54,287 nucleotides of DNA from a virus. Where the stretch lies: positions 1 through 54,287 of the IMG/VR virus record IMGVR_UViG_3300030117_006441, one strand, 5' to 3'. The position numbers and the translations under genes were made by a program. Under the pieces are notes generated by a model, which searched no databases, was not told the origin of the DNA, and saw only the letters and a list, made by a program, of their open reading frames with translations. Positions 17,057 to 28,542 of this stretch are shown here, in pieces. Every line of letters begins with the position of its first letter. Positions within the stretch are counted from its first letter, which is position 1.

Positions 17057-18526
17057 ATGTCAGATTCACGAAAAAGAGCAATATTAGCTCAAGGAAAAGA
17101 AAATAGATTAGACTCTGCTTTAAATGCACTTACTATGAGTGCAGTAGGTTATTTTAAAAGTCAAGATGATAAAATAGAAGAAGAAAGATTAGCTGAAGAA
17201 TACGAAAAAAAACAAAACGTACAATTTAGAAAATCTCAAGTTAATCAATTAACTTCTAAAATGCCTAGTATAGATCCTAATAAATATGGAGATGTTCTTT
17301 TTGATAACACTGCATTTGTTGAATATTCAGAAGATGTAAGAAAAGCTATTAAAGCTACAGAAGTAGGTAAAAATTATACACCTAGAGGTAGTGTTTTATC
17401 TGATATAGCTAACGAAACATTGTTTGAGTATGGTGGTAGAGCTATAGATTATAGCCCAGGTATTAGTATAGATGAAATAGATAACTATGAAGCTTATCTT
17501 TTTGGTAAAAATGCTGTTGGAACACCCTTAGAAATAGCAAATAGAAATAATTGGGGTGGTGCATTAGAAATAGAAGAAAACACTGATTCTGCTTACTTTG
17601 GAAAAGCTGTTATTGATAGTGAACAATATGCAGATTTAATAGACAAAGGTTTAATTGATTATATGCCATCTGATGTTTCTGGATTTTATTTATTAGAAAA
17701 AAATGATGTAGACCAAATACAACAAAATTGGGAATATTGGAAATCAGGATTTTATTCTAGTGGAGAATTACAAACACCTGATAGCGTTACTAGATTAATA
17801 CAAGAAAATAATCAAGAAATTAGAGAAAAAGAATCTGAATTATTAAAAAATGAAAATTATAAAAGCATGTCTGACAGTATCTATGAATGGAATAAAATTG
17901 TAAGAACTCCTTTTGCAGATGGTGATCAAATGGGAGGTATTTTAGAGCATAGCGATAAATTGACTGATTTTAAATTTAAATATCAAGAAACTCCTGAATC
18001 TTTACAAGAAATTGAAAGTATGAGTTTAAAAGATTTTCAAGAAAATTTTCCTGGAGTATATCAATTATATCATAGTCATATTTCTATGGCTGATGCAGCT
18101 AGTTTTTATTACAGTAATAAAAATATGATAGATGCAGAATTGATAAAAATGCCAGATGTTAATTTAAATTGGCAAAAGCATTTACAGGCATACAGTGATG
18201 TAAATAATATAAGAATGCAAGAAGGTATGCTTATGGATATGCAAGAATCAGAATATATGAAAATGAATTTAATGAATTTTGAAGGAAAGTCAAGCGTTGT
18301 TAATGAACTATCTTTGTTAGATCAAAATATATTTAACCCTGTTTATCTTGAAAGTTTACCTGTAAATCAATTAGATGCAATATTAAATAAATTAATAAAC
18401 ATAGAAAACAGCTTTAAAGAAAACGATGATATTGGAGCAATGCTATTTTTAGAAAGATATGGATTTGGTTCTGTTCCTCCAGGACAAGCTTTAGCTAGGT
18501 TCATAGAAGAAAGGAGTCAAAGATAG
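17057..18526 (+). CDS. internal virion-like protein, long helical (489 aa)
   Basis: Starts directly after the upstream stop. A 489-aa charged, mostly helical protein with a basic N-terminus (SDSRKRAILAQGKENRLD) and coiled-coil-like stretches (EIREKESELLKNENYKSM). No enzyme motif is visible. The TAG stop overlaps the GTG start of the next gene. Fits an ejection protein that lines the head interior. Confidence 0.45.
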   Translation: MSDSRKRAILAQGKENRLDSALNALTMSAVGYFKSQDDKIEEERLAEEYEKKQNVQFRKSQVNQLTSKMPSIDPNKYGDVLFDNTAFVEYSEDVRKAIKATEVGKNYTPRGSVLSDIANETLFEYGGRAIDYSPGISIDEIDNYEAYLFGKNAVGTPLEIANRNNWGGALEIEENTDSAYFGKAVIDSEQYADLIDKGLIDYMPSDVSGFYLLEKNDVDQIQQNWEYWKSGFYSSGELQTPDSVTRLIQENNQEIREKESELLKNENYKSMSDSIYEWNKIVRTPFADGDQMGGILEHSDKLTDFKFKYQETPESLQEIESMSLKDFQENFPGVYQLYHSHISMADAASFYYSNKNMIDAELIKMPDVNLNWQKHLQAYSDVNNIRMQEGMLMDMQESEYMKMNLMNFEGKSSVVNELSLLDQNIFNPVYLESLPVNQLDAILNKLINIENSFKENDDIGAMLFLERYGFGSVPPGQALARFIEERSQR

Positions 18527-19863
18527 TGGGTGCATTAAGTAAACGTATTGAACAAAATTTAGCTGCTGCTGATAGCAGCTTAAATAGCATTGAAGAAGAA
18601 TTAAGATTACAAATGGTAAAAGATAGTTTAGAGATGGCAAATAGTGCTTCTAAAAAATTAAATGCAATTATTGAAAAAAAAGGAAATAATGGAGAAGTAA
18701 TTATACCAAGTAATGCAATAAAAAATGAAGAAGAGTTTTTAAGTGTTACTTCTAATAGTTTAAAACAATTAGTAGATTTAGAATCTGATTTAAACATATA
18801 TGATGATTTCCAAGAGTATAATACTATGAGAAAAGAAATAGAAGAAATTAATGAAGCTTTTGATAATAATATTCCTTCTGGTATCTATGTAGATAGAGAA
18901 GGTGTTCCTCAAAAACAAAGCTTAATAGATAATCCTGATAAAATATATTATAATGATAAAAATTCTTTAGACAAAATTTGGGGTACTTCAATGTTAAATG
19001 AGTTAAATAAAGATGCTGATATATTTTTGACAGAAAAAGGTGAAGTTAAATTTTCCAATCCTATGCTTTCTTTAGAAAATATTACAAAATCTAGAATTAT
19101 TTCTCAAAATCCTGCTATAAGAGAGTTGGTATATGGCACTAATGGATTTAATGAATTATTAGATTTAAATAATTTAGATGCTGAGGGTGGCATTGCAAGC
19201 GGTGTAAAAGATGCATTAAATATTAGTACAAATAAAACACAAATATTAGAAGAAGCATTACACGCTAAGAGTAAAAATAAAAAATGGTTTATTGACGGTT
19301 CTGATAGCGATTTATATAAAAAGTTTTTAAAAGAATTAGATAATATCAAATCTGAAGAAGCTAAAGAAATTATAAAAATTAATCTACAAAAACAACTAGA
19401 TAGAATTTATGAGCAAGGTATGACTATATATAATGATATAGATATGTTTGATAGATATAACGAATTGCAAGAAAAGTTTCCTAAATATAAAGGATTTAAT
19501 GAAGATGTAAAATATATTGAAGAACATGGTAATGAGCAATTGCAAACATATATTAACAAAAGAGATGAATACAGGCAAAATAAAACATATTATGAAACTG
19601 TTTATGATACATCTTTTAATGTTAATGAAGCGTTAAATCAAATCTCTATAGGTTATTTAAATAAAGAATTAGAAAAACTACCTGATGAAGAAAGAACTTC
19701 AAATCTTGATAGTTTAATTATTAAATTATCAGATAGTATACAATCTGAAGATGAAGAAATTGAAAGACAATATGCAAATTATTTAGAATCTGACCCTGAT
19801 GATGCTATGCAACTAAAGTGGTTTAAAGAAATGTATAAATTAGATTCTAATCGTTGGCGATAA
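18526..19863 (+). CDS. internal virion-like protein, long helical (445 aa)
   Basis: A GTG start inside the upstream stop (TAGTG) with AAGGAG 13 bases before it; no better ATG is near. A 445-aa, highly charged helical protein (SLNSIEEELRLQMVKDSLEMA; YIEEHGNEQLQTYINKRDEYR). No catalytic motif. Its stop is 15 bases before the giant gene, so the two are cotranscribed. Confidence 0.45.
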   Translation: MGALSKRIEQNLAAADSSLNSIEEELRLQMVKDSLEMANSASKKLNAIIEKKGNNGEVIIPSNAIKNEEEFLSVTSNSLKQLVDLESDLNIYDDFQEYNTMRKEIEEINEAFDNNIPSGIYVDREGVPQKQSLIDNPDKIYYNDKNSLDKIWGTSMLNELNKDADIFLTEKGEVKFSNPMLSLENITKSRIISQNPAIRELVYGTNGFNELLDLNNLDAEGGIASGVKDALNISTNKTQILEEALHAKSKNKKWFIDGSDSDLYKKFLKELDNIKSEEAKEIIKINLQKQLDRIYEQGMTIYNDIDMFDRYNELQEKFPKYKGFNEDVKYIEEHGNEQLQTYINKRDEYRQNKTYYETVYDTSFNVNEALNQISIGYLNKELEKLPDEERTSNLDSLIIKLSDSIQSEDEEIERQYANYLESDPDDAMQLKWFKEMYKLDSNRWR

Positions 19864-19878
19864 AAAAATAGAGGCAAT

Positions 19879-22800
19879 ATGAGCTTAGAAAGAGAATTAC
19901 AAGCCTTTTTACGAAATGAAGAACTTCGTAAAACAACAATGGGCAAACCTGCTAGACCACAAACATTAACACAACCAGAAGAATCAAGTTTATTAGATAG
20001 TATTGGTGAAACTGCGCAAGAGTATGTTGGTAATTTTATTTGGTCTGCTTTTGATGAAGCTACTTTTGGAGCATTAGGTCAGTTAGAAGAATCTCCAAGC
20101 TTATTAGATGCTGCACTAGGAGATTTAGCAGGCGATGCAAGACAAGTTTTATCTGGAACTCGTGATTTTTTAACTGGAGATGAAAAACAAACTGTTATTA
20201 ATCCAGAAACTGGTGAAGAAATGCAAATGCGAATGGGACCACAAAGTTTTGGTGGAAAACTAGCATCGGGAGCAGGTACATTAGCAGGTTTTATTGCAGG
20301 TGGACCTAAGGCTGCATTAAGTGTTATTGGTAAAGGTGTAACAGCTACTGCTGCAAAAGCTGCTGGTAAAAAAACATTGCAAGGCGCAATGAAAAAAGCT
20401 GAAAAAGAAGCTGTAGATATTATAGATAACGACTTAAGTGGTATATATCAAAAAAGATTACATTCTAATTTAGCTCAATCTGTACAAAAAACTATTAAAC
20501 CAGGAAGATTAAATAGTCCTGATAATTATAGAACTTTTATGCAAAATAGTATAAAAGAAAGTATAGAGCAAGGAGTAACTTCAGGTCAAATTACTAGAAG
20601 TGTAGGAGATCAATTAAGTGTTGTATATCAAAAATATTTATTAGATAGACCTTTAACTTCTGTTGCAGATTATTTTACTGAAAATATGGCAAATAAAACT
20701 ATAGCTTATGGTATAGGTTCTATGATACAAGAAGGTGCTATGTTTGGTATATTAGATGCAGCAAGAGAAGGATTGCATGTGGGATTATCTGCAGGAGAAC
20801 ATAAATACGATATATCCCATCCATTATGGGGTGGTATTGTAGGGGTTGCTTTTGGTGTAGGTAAGTTTCTTCCTGCAGCAGGTAAATCTAGTTCAGACAA
20901 AGTAGATTTTATATCTGCTATAAAAGGTAAATTTGCAAAACATAACAATTTATTAAGTAAACAAACGTTTGCAGAGCTTAAACACTCATCACAAATGCTT
21001 GGCAATAATCTAAAACCTTTAGGAGATTTACATAGAAGAAGTGTTAATTATCAAGGTAAAAATTATATATTTGATTTAACTCAACCAGAAGCATCTGCTA
21101 GAAGAATTTTAGATGGTGCAGGTAAAGCTGCTAGTGAGCAAAATATGGCTGAAATTACAAGGCTTGCTTTTGGAAAAACAGCAAATGGTATAGGTAATCA
21201 ATTAATTAAATGGGCAACTCACAATTCTTGGGAAAGTGTAAAAGAAAATTGGCCTAAAATGTTATGGGGCGGATTAGCTATGAATGCTCGTAGTTTTTAT
21301 GATATGGGAATAGTAGGTCAAGAAGTTCCTAATGATGATTTAGCTGTAAATTTTATGTTAGGAGCATTTTTAAATAGAAAAGGTTTAGCTAGAAAAACAG
21401 ATATGTTTCCTGAGCAATTAACTAGATTAAGAGAAGGATTACATATGCTAGATGTTTTACCATCTAAATATGCTGTAACAAATCCTATTACAGGAATACC
21501 AACATTAAATCCTTCAATATCATCCAATATAAATCCTATGGCTTCTGATAAACGTTTAAATTCTTTTGTAAAATTAGCAGAACAAAAAGGATTAACAACT
21601 AATAATTTTGATAATATAGATACTCCTATTACTCGTAAAGTAAGTCGTGGAGTAGTAGAATTTGATGTAACAGCAGGTGTTAAGTCAGCTAAGCAAAGTG
21701 GTGAAGATTTAAGTTTATTTTTTAGATTTTATGATTATCTTCATGGAGCAGCTAATAAAAAATATGTTAAAAATTTAGATTCTATATCTGAAACTACTGC
21801 AAAAGAAATTAATGATGCTCTTGCTAAAGAGTTTACTAACCAAGTTGAATTACAAAAATATTTAAAAACTACAGCAGATAATGTTGGAGATAGATTTGAA
21901 ACAGAAATTGTAAAAACAGGTATAGACATTGTAGGTCTTTTAGAAGGAAAAGAATTAAGAGCATCAAGTTCTGATGGTAATATTGGGAGTATTCCTGAGT
22001 TAGTTTTATTTAGTAACAAAGTAGTAGAATTAGCAAAACAAGGTAAACTAGGAAATGAAGTAAAATATTTTGAAAATATAAAGCCAGAAAGACAGCTTGA
22101 TGAATTATCTAAAATACAAGAAAAAGCAAGTAGCGTATTGGAAGGTTTACTAGAATTACAAAGAGGTACAAAACGTTCTGAAAATTCTTTTGTTAAGGTA
22201 AGAGATATGGAGCTTGTAGATCAACTTTCTAGGCTTATTAAGACTAAAGAAAATGTTATCAATACTGACTTAGGCTTTTCTGAAACTGCAAATAATAGAT
22301 TTAGTTTTTCTAGAATGGATGATATGATGGGTTACATGTCTAATAGAATATTAAATAAACGTATTAATAAGTTTTCTGAATTATTTGATGCTAGCAACCC
22401 TAAGTTTAATGAAATACAAGATTTATTAATTGATGCAAATATACTACAAAGCGATAAAGCTGATATAAGAGTAGGCTTAAAAATGATAGAGAGTATAAAT
22501 CAAGTAAAAATATTAGGAGCAGACGGTAAAATAGTTAAAGATACAGCATTGGTTTCAAAGGATAAAAAGTTTATTAGCTCTTTATTAGAAATTTTAGGCA
22601 CTAAAAATAGATATGATACTACAAAAGTAGGTGATGTATTTATAAGTCAAGAAAAATTAGCAAATTTAAAAAACATATTTAATACATTAGGCATTAATGT
22701 TGATTCTAATTTATTATCTGAGTTTAGTAATCAAATTGTTCAACGAGTAGCATATGAAAATTTTAAACTAACTAACATAACTCCAGAACAACAAGCTTTA

Positions 22801-25800
22801 TTTGAAGCATTTTATAGTTTAGGTACACCATCACAAAACAACAATTTTTCATTAATGGGATGGCATAAACCTTCTGGTAAAAAAGCTACAGGAATATTAG
22901 TACACAAAATTAAATATGAAGGTTCAGATCCTGAAATTATTGAAATTGTTAATAATTATAATAGAGAAGTCTCAAAGCTTAAAGAAAATGGTAAAACTCC
23001 AAAACAAGATAATGTTGTTACCGAAGGAGATACTTATACACTAACAGATAAAAGCACATTTTATATTATACAATCTGTAATGCAAGATGCAAAGCTAGCA
23101 AGTAATACTACTGCTAAATATGAATTGCAAACATATTTTACAAAAACAGCAGAAAATGAATTAGGAAGAAACGCAGCTCTAACATTTTTAAATGCTTACC
23201 CTAACAAAGCTTCTAAGCTAACTAAATTGTTAATTAATAATGGTGCTTTAGAAATGAAAAAAGGTACAGGTAAACAAGAGGGTACTTATGAATATCATGT
23301 AAATCAAGAAAAGTGGAATAAATCTCAAACTCAAGAGCAACTAAGAAAGTTTATTGAAGACTATGGTATTAATATGGATAGTTTAGATATAAAAATGACA
23401 CATGCTCAAAAAGATGTTCAAGCTTATTTTGATGAAATGTATAGTCCAAATGATGCAAAATCTAATATGCCATTACCTGAATTTTTTCAAAAATATAAAA
23501 TTAAAGATACTGATGGCAACTTAATACCTCCTAATCCAGTAGAAATGAATGATTTCTTAAATTCAAAATTAAAAAACGAACTAGGTGAATATAGAGGTTC
23601 AAAAGCTATAAAAGAAATATTTGATAGCATGGAATATAGTAAAGGAGATGCTAATGAAGCTTATCAAAGATTAGTACAAATGGTTACTAAGCATATGGAT
23701 GGTAAAAACAAAAGAGTTTATTTTTTTAGTGAAGGAAGAATTCAAAGTAAAGATAGTAACCTTCATTCTTATGATAATCCATATTTCCAATATTTAGACA
23801 AAATAGGCTTAGAATATGCTTTAGTTGACGGTTTATCTGTAGACTGGAATTTTCAAGGTAATAAACCTAGATTAAAAGTTTTAGATGTATTCCAATCTGA
23901 ATCTACAATTATTAATAAATACGATAGAACATTAATTAGAAATAGAAAAGATATGTTCTTACAATTATTAGCTAAAAAAACAAACATGGATAAATTTCCG
24001 TCTGGTATGGAAATAATTGAAATGCCTGGTATGAAGCTATCATTAATTATTGGAAAAGATATTGAAGTTGTTAATAAAATTAAACAACAATTTAATGAAC
24101 TTTATAAAAGAAATATAGATAAAGTTAAAGGAACTCCTAATGAAGATTTATTAATGACAGTAAAAGAAAATTTAGAAAAATCTACAAAATTTAATGATGA
24201 AGTAAAACAAGCTTTTCGAGCATTAATAGCTGAAAATATGTCTACTGGTAAAGATAAATCTTTATTTGTAGATATGTTAAATATGACTGAAGGTGATTTG
24301 CAGAAATTTTTTGTAAATAGGCAAACACTATATAATACAATGAAATTTCAAAGACTTAATGAGCAAGTATTAGAAAGTTTAGTTGATTCTTATGATTATA
24401 TAGGTAAAAAAATTAAAGATTCAGATAACAGAAGTTTAGATCCAGAAGGATTTAAAGCATCAAAATATTACTCTAAAAATAAAAAATTTGGTATTGCAGT
24501 TGTAAATGATAGTGCTGATAATCTAGGTTATAGTTTAAAGGAATCATGGGCTAAGCACAATAAAGGTAAAGAATGGAATGACTATTACGGTGGAAGAGAA
24601 AATGAAAGTGGATTTGATAGTATGACATACATTTCTAAACAAATGGCAGATATGTTATCTTTTTATTATGGTACTCCAAACTCTAAAGTATTTAAGCCTG
24701 TTATTAGTTCTCAAGGAGAAGGGAATTTAATGTATGGTAAAACAGCATTTATGTATGATCCTAAATTAGATTCTTTTTTTAAATCTAATCCTGGACTAGA
24801 TATTTTAATGATGGGAAGTGCAGATAAATTAAAAGTTGCACAAGATAAAATATTAACTATTCCTAAAGCAGATATATACAATACAGGAGCAATAAATAAA
24901 AAGAATATTATTGATTTGCCTATAAAAAGTATAGGAATACAAAGTATACCAGATAAAAAAAGTTTATCTAAATTAAGCCTTAGTGTTATTAATCAAAGCA
25001 CAGATGTAGACTTACAGCAAAAAATATATAATGATTATATTGTTCCTGATTTAGCTAGAAATTTAGAAAACTTAAGAAAAATTGTAAACGATCCTTTGGT
25101 TGAGCGTGAAATGATTAGAGAAATTAAAGAGGGTATGCATAAAGGAACTTTTGAATCTCAAGAATTATTAGATGGAGCAAATTACCACTTAGGTGCTCAG
25201 TTAGAATGGTTAAAATTATCTCCTTATGCAAGCTTAGATGTTTTTGGTAATCATTCTAAATTAAATTTATTTAAAAGCAAGTATATAGATACTGCATTAT
25301 CTGTAATGTCTGAATATATTGACCCTAGAACAAAAAAATCTATTACATATGGTGGTAAAAGTGTAATTGGTCAAAGATTTGATACTGATTTACAAGGAAC
25401 TTTATTTAATAATAAAACAGGAAAAATAGAAAGATATGGAGAAATTTTACTTCCTGAAGGGTTAGGGTCTGGTAATATAACATTTGACGGTAGAAACTTT
25501 AATATTAAAGTAATAGACACTAAAACAAATAAGTTAACTAATGCTAAAAAAATATTTGAAGAAATAATGGAATCTAAAGGCATTAAAAAAGAATCTATTG
25601 AATCTGGTTGGAAACATATGAGTGAATCAGAAGCACCATTAGAATCATTATTTGAATTTTTTAATAATAATACATTAAAAGACACGAGATATGACATTGC
25701 AGTTTCTACATTACGTTATCCTAGAACAAGACCAAATGATTTACATTTTTTACGTTTAAGAGGTTTTGTTAAAGGCGGTGGTCAAAAAACAATTGTAAAT

Positions 25801-28542
25801 GCTTTAGACGTATATAATATATTTGAAGGTGATTACGATATTGATAAAGTAGATTTTTGGTGGGCAGGTAGTAATGCTTGGTACGAAAATATACAAAGAC
25901 AACAAAAAGTATTTGTACCTACAGCGGATGTATCTACTGCAAAAGAAACATTGCCTAATATTAATTTACTGTCTAGAAATGCAAAACAAAACAATTTACA
26001 ATGGGATATACTAACAGGTAATAAAAGAGCTATTGGAGATCTTAGAGGTGTAGTGCAAGCAACATCTGCTAAAGTTAAGTATATTGATAATTTAGCTGCT
26101 TCTGTCACAAATGCTCAAGGTCAAACTAGAAAAGTTATTTTAAGAAATCCAAATATTAAAGAAGGTGAAAATGGATATTGGGAAGTAAGAATGGATTGGA
26201 ATAATTCAGATTATCATTTATCTCAAGCTTTAAATGGACAAATATTATTAGACGCAACATCACCCGATCCTAGTATTTTAAGGAGTACTAGAAATTGGAT
26301 GGTAGACTTTTTATTTCCTAAATTTAGCGATAAAAATAGTGTTTCTAGAGAAGATTTTATTAATTCTGATGGTACATATAATACAAACAGATTAAGATTG
26401 TTTATGCAAGATAAAAAAACAGGAACTGGAGAAGCTAAAGATAAAAGAGTTAGATTATTTAAACGTATTGAATATGTAAGAGAAGGTAATGAAATTATTG
26501 AAAGAGAAGTAGATTTAGATTTACTTGATATAAAACATATACAAACATTAATGAATCAATACTCTAAAATATTAGAAGTCTTACCAGGAAGAAAAGTACA
26601 TACTAATGGTGAATCTGCAAAAGCTACATACGAACAAATGGTTGAAACTTCTGAACTATACTTTAATTCTTTAGATAGAAATACATTTAGCAATAATATA
26701 TTTAGAAAATTATGGTATTCTAAAGATTTTGACCCTAATAGTGGCGATGGATCGTTTAATTTTCAAAGTGGTGTAGGTAAACAAACATTAAAAGATTATT
26801 ATGATTTTGCATATAGATATAAAAATGTTAAAGGAGCTGATGGCAAATATTCTAAACAAACATTATATAATTATGCTCCATATGCTAAGCAAAGTCCTTT
26901 CCATCCAGGTGTTATTGAAAACATGCATCGTGTATCTACTGGAGAAAGAGGTGGAGTTGCAGAAAAATCTTTACACTTACTTAAATCTGATCCTTTAAAT
27001 AGATTATTAAGAGATACCAGAGTATCTACTAATGAATCATTATTACAAGAAAGAAAATTAGCAGAAGAACTATTAAATAATGACGATTTTAATATAAAAG
27101 AAATTGCTGATTTTATGCCATCTTTAATGGGTGAATTAAAACAAGATTATAATGCTTTAAAAAGATTAAAGTTTTTATCATATAGATTATCTCAAAGTAG
27201 GACTAAAAATAAAATACAAAAACAAAAAGCATTTGATGAACAAATTAAAGTATTAGAAGAAAAATTAAAACCACTAGTTAATAAAAAGTTTAAATTTAGT
27301 AAAAGTACAAAAGATATTCAATTGCCTAAAATACTAGACATTCAAGATGACGCTAAATATGTTGATGCTACTGTATCATATTATACTTTAAATTATGCAA
27401 GAAATATATTTGGGGCTATGAATGCTAAGCCTGGATACAGAAGAAGCGTAACAGAGGCTAGAAAATTAGTTGGAGAATCTTATGCAAATAAAAGCGAGCT
27501 ATATGGTGTAGGCTATGGAAGAAGATCTATATATACTACTGAAATGGATAGAGTATTATCTAATCGTGAAAGTATTGCAGATATAGAAACAAAAATACAT
27601 AACGCTATTACAAAAGGTGTGAATGAGCATGGTATAAGTTGGTTATGGGATTTTGCTATGCCTTCTCAAACTGATATACAAGGATATATAGGAGTTTATA
27701 AAAATAATGCTATCCCTATGTCAGTTAAAGCATCTGGTAATTATAAACGAATTGTAAGATGGATGTTAGATGCTCATTCTCGTAAACTTCCTGAAGGTTT
27801 TTATGCAGCTTATGGTGGTAAATGGCAAGCAGAACATTTTACAACAATATTAAAACATTTAGCAGAGACAGATTTTGTTTGGAGAAACTATTTTAGTGGT
27901 AAAAGTAAACATTTACCATCAGATGTATTTGAGTTAAATAAAATATTAACTTATGGTGCTCCTAAATTTGATTATAAACTAAATAACTTATTTGAAAATT
28001 ATACTGATATTAAATCTACTAAACATATAGACGAGTTTAATCCTTTTGGTATGGGAAAAAGATACGGTCAGCAAATAGAATTTTTTAGAGCATTATCTAA
28101 TATGAATGAAGAAATATCTGGAGAAAAATTTAATAAAGGAGCTGAAATATTATCTTATACTAATCAGTTAATGATGGAAAATGGGTTTTTAACACCGCAA
28201 AAAACATTAGCATTACTTGGTGATGCAGCTAAACAGCTTGGACCTATGCTAAATAAAGTATATCCTGCTTCTGTTGACGTTAGAACTGGTGAAGCTAAAC
28301 CTTTAAGACCTATATCATTAGTAAATAATCCAGTACATGTTCTTATTGGCGGCAATGGTGGTAATGGTAGCCCTATGTCTTTAAACTTTTATAAAGCTCA
28401 AAGTAAATATGTTAGGGATATGCAAAAAAGTATAATTAAACAAGCTGAAAACATTAAAAACACTGAAGAAAATGTGTTTCGTAAAGAGTATTTTGAAACA
28501 AGACAACATGAAGATGTTAGTAAAAAACCAGGAGATTGCTAA
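19879..28542 (+). CDS. giant virion protein with RNA polymerase-like core (2887 aa)
   Basis: The largest gene in the window. The N-terminal about 180 residues include Gly/Ala-rich hydrophobic stretches (FGGKLASGAGTLAGFIAGG), as in ejected proteins. The core has the key signature: GDYDIDK with D1985, D1987 and D1989, preceded by R1946-Y-P1948 and an LHFLRLRGF segment. This is the order R-x-P...D-x-D-x-D seen in the beta-prime-type double-psi beta-barrel (DPBB) of cellular and single-chain (QDE-1, crAss-like phage) RNA polymerases. Upstream, MTYIS (1582-1586) and FKPVISSQGEG...MYGKTAF with K1606 and K1621 resemble the beta-type DPBB and its catalytic lysines. Its place among ejection proteins suggests it is packaged and injected to transcribe early genes. 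The polymerase call rests on motifs by eye; the remaining about 1400 residues are unassigned. Confidence 0.7.
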   Translation: MSLERELQAFLRNEELRKTTMGKPARPQTLTQPEESSLLDSIGETAQEYVGNFIWSAFDEATFGALGQLEESPSLLDAALGDLAGDARQVLSGTRDFLTGDEKQTVINPETGEEMQMRMGPQSFGGKLASGAGTLAGFIAGGPKAALSVIGKGVTATAAKAAGKKTLQGAMKKAEKEAVDIIDNDLSGIYQKRLHSNLAQSVQKTIKPGRLNSPDNYRTFMQNSIKESIEQGVTSGQITRSVGDQLSVVYQKYLLDRPLTSVADYFTENMANKTIAYGIGSMIQEGAMFGILDAAREGLHVGLSAGEHKYDISHPLWGGIVGVAFGVGKFLPAAGKSSSDKVDFISAIKGKFAKHNNLLSKQTFAELKHSSQMLGNNLKPLGDLHRRSVNYQGKNYIFDLTQPEASARRILDGAGKAASEQNMAEITRLAFGKTANGIGNQLIKWATHNSWESVKENWPKMLWGGLAMNARSFYDMGIVGQEVPNDDLAVNFMLGAFLNRKGLARKTDMFPEQLTRLREGLHMLDVLPSKYAVTNPITGIPTLNPSISSNINPMASDKRLNSFVKLAEQKGLTTNNFDNIDTPITRKVSRGVVEFDVTAGVKSAKQSGEDLSLFFRFYDYLHGAANKKYVKNLDSISETTAKEINDALAKEFTNQVELQKYLKTTADNVGDRFETEIVKTGIDIVGLLEGKELRASSSDGNIGSIPELVLFSNKVVELAKQGKLGNEVKYFENIKPERQLDELSKIQEKASSVLEGLLELQRGTKRSENSFVKVRDMELVDQLSRLIKTKENVINTDLGFSETANNRFSFSRMDDMMGYMSNRILNKRINKFSELFDASNPKFNEIQDLLIDANILQSDKADIRVGLKMIESINQVKILGADGKIVKDTALVSKDKKFISSLLEILGTKNRYDTTKVGDVFISQEKLANLKNIFNTLGINVDSNLLSEFSNQIVQRVAYENFKLTNITPEQQALFEAFYSLGTPSQNNNFSLMGWHKPSGKKATGILVHKIKYEGSDPEIIEIVNNYNREVSKLKENGKTPKQDNVVTEGDTYTLTDKSTFYIIQSVMQDAKLASNTTAKYELQTYFTKTAENELGRNAALTFLNAYPNKASKLTKLLINNGALEMKKGTGKQEGTYEYHVNQEKWNKSQTQEQLRKFIEDYGINMDSLDIKMTHAQKDVQAYFDEMYSPNDAKSNMPLPEFFQKYKIKDTDGNLIPPNPVEMNDFLNSKLKNELGEYRGSKAIKEIFDSMEYSKGDANEAYQRLVQMVTKHMDGKNKRVYFFSEGRIQSKDSNLHSYDNPYFQYLDKIGLEYALVDGLSVDWNFQGNKPRLKVLDVFQSESTIINKYDRTLIRNRKDMFLQLLAKKTNMDKFPSGMEIIEMPGMKLSLIIGKDIEVVNKIKQQFNELYKRNIDKVKGTPNEDLLMTVKENLEKSTKFNDEVKQAFRALIAENMSTGKDKSLFVDMLNMTEGDLQKFFVNRQTLYNTMKFQRLNEQVLESLVDSYDYIGKKIKDSDNRSLDPEGFKASKYYSKNKKFGIAVVNDSADNLGYSLKESWAKHNKGKEWNDYYGGRENESGFDSMTYISKQMADMLSFYYGTPNSKVFKPVISSQGEGNLMYGKTAFMYDPKLDSFFKSNPGLDILMMGSADKLKVAQDKILTIPKADIYNTGAINKKNIIDLPIKSIGIQSIPDKKSLSKLSLSVINQSTDVDLQQKIYNDYIVPDLARNLENLRKIVNDPLVEREMIREIKEGMHKGTFESQELLDGANYHLGAQLEWLKLSPYASLDVFGNHSKLNLFKSKYIDTALSVMSEYIDPRTKKSITYGGKSVIGQRFDTDLQGTLFNNKTGKIERYGEILLPEGLGSGNITFDGRNFNIKVIDTKTNKLTNAKKIFEEIMESKGIKKESIESGWKHMSESEAPLESLFEFFNNNTLKDTRYDIAVSTLRYPRTRPNDLHFLRLRGFVKGGGQKTIVNALDVYNIFEGDYDIDKVDFWWAGSNAWYENIQRQQKVFVPTADVSTAKETLPNINLLSRNAKQNNLQWDILTGNKRAIGDLRGVVQATSAKVKYIDNLAASVTNAQGQTRKVILRNPNIKEGENGYWEVRMDWNNSDYHLSQALNGQILLDATSPDPSILRSTRNWMVDFLFPKFSDKNSVSREDFINSDGTYNTNRLRLFMQDKKTGTGEAKDKRVRLFKRIEYVREGNEIIEREVDLDLLDIKHIQTLMNQYSKILEVLPGRKVHTNGESAKATYEQMVETSELYFNSLDRNTFSNNIFRKLWYSKDFDPNSGDGSFNFQSGVGKQTLKDYYDFAYRYKNVKGADGKYSKQTLYNYAPYAKQSPFHPGVIENMHRVSTGERGGVAEKSLHLLKSDPLNRLLRDTRVSTNESLLQERKLAEELLNNDDFNIKEIADFMPSLMGELKQDYNALKRLKFLSYRLSQSRTKNKIQKQKAFDEQIKVLEEKLKPLVNKKFKFSKSTKDIQLPKILDIQDDAKYVDATVSYYTLNYARNIFGAMNAKPGYRRSVTEARKLVGESYANKSELYGVGYGRRSIYTTEMDRVLSNRESIADIETKIHNAITKGVNEHGISWLWDFAMPSQTDIQGYIGVYKNNAIPMSVKASGNYKRIVRWMLDAHSRKLPEGFYAAYGGKWQAEHFTTILKHLAETDFVWRNYFSGKSKHLPSDVFELNKILTYGAPKFDYKLNNLFENYTDIKSTKHIDEFNPFGMGKRYGQQIEFFRALSNMNEEISGEKFNKGAEILSYTNQLMMENGFLTPQKTLALLGDAAKQLGPMLNKVYPASVDVRTGEAKPLRPISLVNNPVHVLIGGNGGNGSPMSLNFYKAQSKYVRDMQKSIIKQAENIKNTEENVFRKEYFETRQHEDVSKKPGDC

